From: an uncultured Eubacterium sp.
Lineage (GTDB): Bacteria > Bacillota > Clostridia > Lachnospirales > Lachnospiraceae
Length of the DNA stretch: 8,836 bases
Assembly: GCA_904502145.1 (NCBI GenBank)
Contig: CAJGDH010000065.1
Location: 1-8,836 of the forward strand
Reading direction: 5' to 3'
Positions 5,923 to 8,836 of the stretch are shown in pieces. How positions within the stretch are numbered: the first letter of the stretch is position 1; each line of letters starts with the position of its first letter. The notes under the pieces were generated by a model. It was not told the origin of the DNA and ran no database searches. It saw nothing but the letters and a program-made list of their open reading frames with translations. Both the position numbers and the translations under genes were made by a program.

Positions 5923-6828
5923 ATGAGTGAAACAATGGCAGATTTCGAAAAAGAGCTGGAGGCGTCTCTCCGTCCCATCAATGAGGGAGATATCGTAGAG
6001 GGAATCGTGACGATCGTGGATGAGGATGCGGCATATGTGGATTTTAACTACCATATCCAGGGTGTGGTTAAGAGGGCGGATTTCAGTGATGATCCCTCCT
6101 TCAATATGCATACCGTAAAGGAAGGGGACAAGATCACGGCTGAAGTCATCTCCACCGACGACGGAAAAGGCAATGTGGCTCTTTCCGTAAAGAATGCAGT
6201 CCGTTCCCTGGCCTGGGATACCTGCCGGAAATATCTTGAAGAGGCTCAGCCGGTCACCGTTAAGATCGGCGGCATCGTAAACAAGGGCGTGATCGCCTAT
6301 CTGGAAGGCCTTCGCGGTTTCATCCCTGTCTCCCAGCTGGCCCTCGGTTACGTGGAAGACACCAATGAATTCCTTGGCAAGACCGTGGAAGCACTGGTGA
6401 TCACCGTGGATGAGAAGAAAAACCGTCTTGTCCTGTCTGTACGCGAACTGCTCCAGAAGAGACAGCAGGAAGAGAAAGAAGCCAGGATCAACTCCCTCAC
6501 CAAGGGAACCATCCTGGAAGGAAAAGTAGAAAAACTGATGCCTTACGGTGCTTTCATCGATCTCGGTGAAGGACTCAGCGGCCTGGTGCACATTTCCCAG
6601 ATCTCCCGCAAACGGATCGCCTCCCCGGGTGAAGTACTGAAAGTCGGCCAGACAGTCAAGGTCAAAGTACAGAAAGTGGAAGACGGAAAGATCGGCCTGA
6701 CCATGAAATCCCTGGAGGAATCCGCTCCTGCAGAAGAGATCGACAACAGACCAAAGATCAGCTACAAAGATGAAGGCGAGGCAACAACAGGGCTGGCTTC
6801 CCTCCTGGCCGGTATCAAGCTGGATTAA
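5923..6828 (+). CDS. S1-domain RNA-binding protein (ribosomal protein S1-like, three S1 repeats)
   Basis: A 301-residue protein with three S1 (OB-fold) repeats at about 21-91, 108-174 and 194-264. The third is the most canonical (GTILEGKVEKLMPYGAFIDL at 195-214, then GLVHISQIS at 220-228). Such proteins bind single-stranded mRNA at the 30S subunit to help initiation. The length is far below the six-repeat S1 of proteobacteria but fits the short S1-like proteins of Firmicutes. A charged helix (about 175-190) links repeats 2 and 3, and the acidic tail (265-301) has no domain. AGGAGG precedes the start by the usual distance. In many Clostridia S1 is fused to IspH, but here it stands alone. The next gene starts 13 bases after the stop, so they are probably co-transcribed. 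It may be the main S1 or an accessory paralogue; this cannot be settled from one window. Confidence 0.88.
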   Translation: MSETMADFEKELEASLRPINEGDIVEGIVTIVDEDAAYVDFNYHIQGVVKRADFSDDPSFNMHTVKEGDKITAEVISTDDGKGNVALSVKNAVRSLAWDTCRKYLEEAQPVTVKIGGIVNKGVIAYLEGLRGFIPVSQLALGYVEDTNEFLGKTVEALVITVDEKKNRLVLSVRELLQKRQQEEKEARINSLTKGTILEGKVEKLMPYGAFIDLGEGLSGLVHISQISRKRIASPGEVLKVGQTVKVKVQKVEDGKIGLTMKSLEESAPAEEIDNRPKISYKDEGEATTGLASLLAGIKLD

Positions 6829-6841
6829 AGGAGGTTAGCAG

Positions 6842-7558
6842 ATGAACGTAGCAATCATTATCGCTGGCGGGTCCGGCAGCAGAATGGGACAGGATATCCC
6901 TAAACAATTCATCAATGTTTACGATAAACCTGTATTGATCTACACCCTTGAAGGATTTCAGAAACACCCCCAGATCGATGCCATAGAAGTTGTCTGCATC
7001 GATGGCTGGCATGATATCGTTTGGGCTTACGCAAAGCAGTTTAACATCACCAAACTGAAATGGATCGTATCCGGCGGAAACTCCGGTCAGGAATCCATCC
7101 GTAACGGCGTCTATAATCTGGAAGGCATCTGCTCCGATGATGACAATATCATCATCCACGACGGGATCCGTCCTCTGGTAGATGATACCGTCCTTTCCGA
7201 TATCATCATCAAATGTAACAAATACGGCAACGGTGTGACCTCCATGCCTTACAATGAACAGATCTTCGTGATCGACGACGAGATCAGTACCGTCAAGTAT
7301 ATCCCGAGGGAGACTCTTCGAAGAGTGGCCACTCCCCAGGCATATAAGTTCGGCAAGCTGGACTGGGCATACCACGAAGCCTTTGAGAAGGAGATCGGCA
7401 TCTATGGTTCCTCCTACACCAACACCATGATGGTGGAGCTGGGAGAAAGACTGTATTTCGCAGCCGGTTCCGACAAGAATATCAAGCTGACCACAAAAGA
7501 TGATCTCGAGATGTTCAAAGCTTACCTGAAATCCGATAAGGACAACTGGCTGAAATAA
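6842..7558 (+). CDS. IspD/TarI-family cytidylyltransferase, probably for a polyol- or sugar-phosphate
   Basis: A 238-residue nucleotidyltransferase of the IspD/TarI family, which joins CMP from CTP to a phosphorylated alcohol. The CTP-binding loop is IIAGGSGSRMG at 6-16 with Lys21 in IPKQF; HDGIRP lies at 106-111, TPQ at 164-166 and NIKLTT at 213-218 (Lys215). It departs from true IspD at substrate-side positions: the usual Thr-Asp is Thr193-Asn194, and the usual Asp-Thr after the central strand is replaced by YNEQ (137-140). With an SDR enzyme next door, this favours a capsule or teichoic-acid type role (CDP-ribitol, -arabinitol, -mannitol or similar) over 4-diphosphocytidyl-methylerythritol synthesis. 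AAAGGAGG precedes the ATG, 13 bases after the S1 stop. The family is secure; the substrate is unknown. Confidence 0.87.
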   Translation: MNVAIIIAGGSGSRMGQDIPKQFINVYDKPVLIYTLEGFQKHPQIDAIEVVCIDGWHDIVWAYAKQFNITKLKWIVSGGNSGQESIRNGVYNLEGICSDDDNIIIHDGIRPLVDDTVLSDIIIKCNKYGNGVTSMPYNEQIFVIDDEISTVKYIPRETLRRVATPQAYKFGKLDWAYHEAFEKEIGIYGSSYTNTMMVELGERLYFAAGSDKNIKLTTKDDLEMFKAYLKSDKDNWLK

Positions 7559-7574
7559 GCGAAGAGGAAGAATT

Positions 7575-8633
7575 ATGACCTTATATGAAAACCCCATGTA
7601 TCTTGAGGATATTGTTAAGGTGGCGAACCTGGACCTTCCCTGGGACAAGCTTCAGGGAAGATCTGTCCTGATCTCCGGAGCCACCGGGCTCGTGGGCAGC
7701 TTTCTCGTGGATGTCCTGATGGAGAAAAACGAGAAAGGGCTTGACTGTACCGTCTATGCCCTGGGCAGGAACGCGGAGCGGGCCGCGAAGCGTTTTACCA
7801 GGTGGGAAGGCAGCACCTTCCTCCGGTTTATCCCCTATGATATCAATCAGCCTTTCCGTAGGGACGACCTCGGGAAAGTGGATTATATCCTTCACCTGGC
7901 TTCCAACACCCACCCCATGCAGTATGCTACCGATCCCATCGGTACCATCACCACCAATATCATCGGCCTCACGAACATGCTGGACTTCGCGGTCGCACAC
8001 GAGGCAGTACGGTTTGCCTTCTCTTCCTCCAATGAGGTCTACGGAGAGAACCGTGGTGATGTGGAGTTGTTTGCCGAGGACTACTGCGGTTACATCAACT
8101 GCAACACCATGAGGGCGGGCTATCCGGAGAGCAAACGCTGCGGGGAAGCGCTCTGTCAGGCTTACAAGGCACAGAAAGGACTGGATATCGTCATCCCGCG
8201 TCTGACCCGTTCCTACGGACCCACCATGCTCATGAGCGATACCAAGGCCATCAGCCAGTTCATCCGCAAGGGGATCGCCGGGGAAGATATCATCCTGAAA
8301 TCAACCGGAACCCAGTTTTTCAGCTATACCTATATGGCAGATGCCGTGAGCGGCCTTCTGACCGTCCTTCTCTGTGGGGAGAGCGGGGAAGCCTACAATA
8401 TCGCGGATGTCACCTCCGACATCATGCTGAAGGATCTGGCGGCCATCATCGCCGAAACAGCCGGGAAGGAAGTCGTATTTGAGCTTCCTGATGCCCTCGA
8501 GGCTTCCGGTTACTCCACCGCGACCAAAGCCAGGCTGGACGGCAGCAAGCTGAGAGCTCTGGGCTGGAAACCGGCCTATGAGATCCGGGAAGGTCTCCGG
8601 AGGACCATCGCCATATTGAAGGAAATTATTTAA
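7575..8633 (+). CDS. Extended SDR, NAD-dependent epimerase/dehydratase family
   Basis: A 352-residue nucleotide-sugar-type short-chain dehydrogenase. After about 30 lead residues comes the Rossmann motif GATGLVG (35-41). The NAD-side block HLAS (107-110), the active-site strand SSSNEVYG (150-157) and the catalytic YPESK (Tyr183, Lys187) follow, then PRLTRSYGP (208-216). The C-terminal substrate lobe has YNIAD (274-278). Glu154 with Asn153 recalls the T-S-E of UDP-glucuronate decarboxylases and the T-D-E of 4,6-dehydratases, but neither is matched exactly. It starts 16 bases after the cytidylyltransferase with GAGGAAG upstream, ends in two tandem TAA codons and is followed by a terminator. It most likely reduces, oxidises or epimerises the CDP-linked product of its neighbour; an unrelated NDP-sugar step is possible. 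Confidence 0.88.
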   Translation: MTLYENPMYLEDIVKVANLDLPWDKLQGRSVLISGATGLVGSFLVDVLMEKNEKGLDCTVYALGRNAERAAKRFTRWEGSTFLRFIPYDINQPFRRDDLGKVDYILHLASNTHPMQYATDPIGTITTNIIGLTNMLDFAVAHEAVRFAFSSSNEVYGENRGDVELFAEDYCGYINCNTMRAGYPESKRCGEALCQAYKAQKGLDIVIPRLTRSYGPTMLMSDTKAISQFIRKGIAGEDIILKSTGTQFFSYTYMADAVSGLLTVLLCGESGEAYNIADVTSDIMLKDLAAIIAETAGKEVVFELPDALEASGYSTATKARLDGSKLRALGWKPAYEIREGLRRTIAILKEII

Positions 8634-8678
8634 TAAAAATTTAATATTTTCTTTTCCCTGACGGGATAAAGATGAATC

Positions 8679-8737
8679 ATACTCTGATTACTAATCAATA
8701 ATTATAGGCTGATGATTGGAAATCAGAGTATTTTTTT
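8679..8737 (+). terminator. Rho-independent terminator of the S1-cytidylyltransferase-SDR operon
   Basis: An 11-bp perfect outer stem pairs ATACTCTGATT (8679-8689) with AATCAGAGTAT (8721-8731). Past a single A-A mismatch a 7-bp inner stem (8691-8697 with 8713-8719, one G-T pair) lengthens it. A run of seven T (8731-8737) follows, the first within the stem. It begins about 45 bases after the SDR stop. The stem is AT-rich but long. Confidence 0.85.
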
Positions 8738-8795
8738 ACCGTGATAATTAATCATTTTTTTGATTAGTATAATATCATCAGATTATTAGTAATCA
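8685..8795. repeat. Cluster of TGATTA/TAATCA elements
   Basis: The hexamer TGATTA or its complement TAATCA occurs at 8685-8690, 8692-8697, 8749-8754, 8761-8766 and 8790-8795. Two sets form palindromes: TGATTA-C-TAATCA (8685-8697), and TAATCA with TGATTA separated by six T (8749-8766). TACTAATCAATAA (8689-8701) recurs with few changes as TAGTAATCAATCG (8786-8798). The first pair belongs to the terminator; the others lie between it and a probable promoter, so they could be operator sites or remnants of a duplicated hairpin. TATAAT at 8768-8773 lacks a good -35. Confidence 0.5.
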
Positions 8796-8811
8796 ATCGG
8801 TTCCGGGGCCG

Positions 8812-8836
8812 TTGACAGTTTGATTTCACCACATAT
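8812..8836 (+). promoter_or_regulatory. Promoter cut by right window edge (consensus -35)
   Basis: A perfect TTGACA (8812-8817) is followed after 16 bases by TAT at the very end of the window, the first half of a possible -10 box. It lies just past the terminator, so a plus-strand gene probably begins to the right. The -10 cannot be confirmed. Confidence 0.4.

Noticed and set aside
5806..6591. 261-codon minus-strand open frame opposite the S1 gene
   Set aside because: It is the antisense shadow of the S1 repeats, with no ribosome binding site or recognisable domain.
6842..7558. Annotation as isoprenoid enzyme IspD
   Set aside because: Substrate-side residues typical of IspD are changed and the neighbour is an SDR, so only the family name is given.
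6815..7648. 277-codon minus-strand open frame opposite the cytidylyltransferase
   Set aside because: It is the antisense shadow of a well-supported gene and runs across two gene boundaries.
8685..8798. CRISPR array or insertion-sequence end in the TGATTA cluster
   Set aside because: The repeats are only 6-13 bases, irregularly spaced and partly explained by the terminator stem; no transposase or cas gene is visible.

Overview
The window looks like chromosomal DNA of a low-to-moderate GC Firmicute, most likely a Clostridia/Lachnospiraceae-type anaerobe. The reasons are strong AGGAGG-type ribosome binding sites, a MetA of the Bacillus/Clostridium type, a short divergent NAD-dependent DNA ligase, and a short ribosomal S1-like protein. 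The taxonomic call is inference from protein resemblance; no search was run. No tRNA, rRNA, transposase, integrase, phage gene or CRISPR array is visible.

Layout. Positions 1-1168 (minus strand) hold a two-gene unit, a PhzF-family isomerase followed by a SAM-dependent methyltransferase cut off by the left edge. A strong bidirectional hairpin terminator (1405-1450) separates it from metA (1508-2443, minus). metA has its own promoter downstream of a tight minus-strand operon that reads FlK-like hotdog thioesterase (5333-5725), RluF-type pseudouridine synthase (4545-5312) and ligA (2593-4548). rluF and ligA overlap by four bases. A divergent promoter region (about 5726-5922) then drives the plus-strand operon: a three-domain S1 RNA-binding protein (5923-6828), an IspD/TarI-family cytidylyltransferase (6842-7558) and an extended short-chain dehydrogenase (7575-8633). 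This operon ends at a long hairpin terminator (8679-8737). The last 100 bases are an AT-rich tract full of TGATTA/TAATCA elements, followed by a consensus -35 box whose -10 is cut by the window end.

Functional picture. The left and centre genes are housekeeping or general metabolism: methionine entry by homoserine acylation (Glu at the specificity position suggests acetyl-CoA), DNA ligation, 23S rRNA modification and acyl-CoA hydrolysis. The right-hand operon is unusual because it joins an S1-type RNA-binding protein to a cytidylyltransferase/SDR pair. That pair resembles the enzymes that make CDP-activated polyols or sugars for capsule or teichoic acid, not the isoprenoid pathway.

The observations most worth a second look are: (i) LigA differs at four positions normally conserved for NAD binding while keeping the catalytic core; (ii) the S1/cytidylyltransferase/SDR operon may belong to an uncharacterised CDP-polyol or CDP-sugar pathway; (iii) a chain of mutually exclusive hairpins lies in the S1 leader. 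I see no defence system or mobile element.
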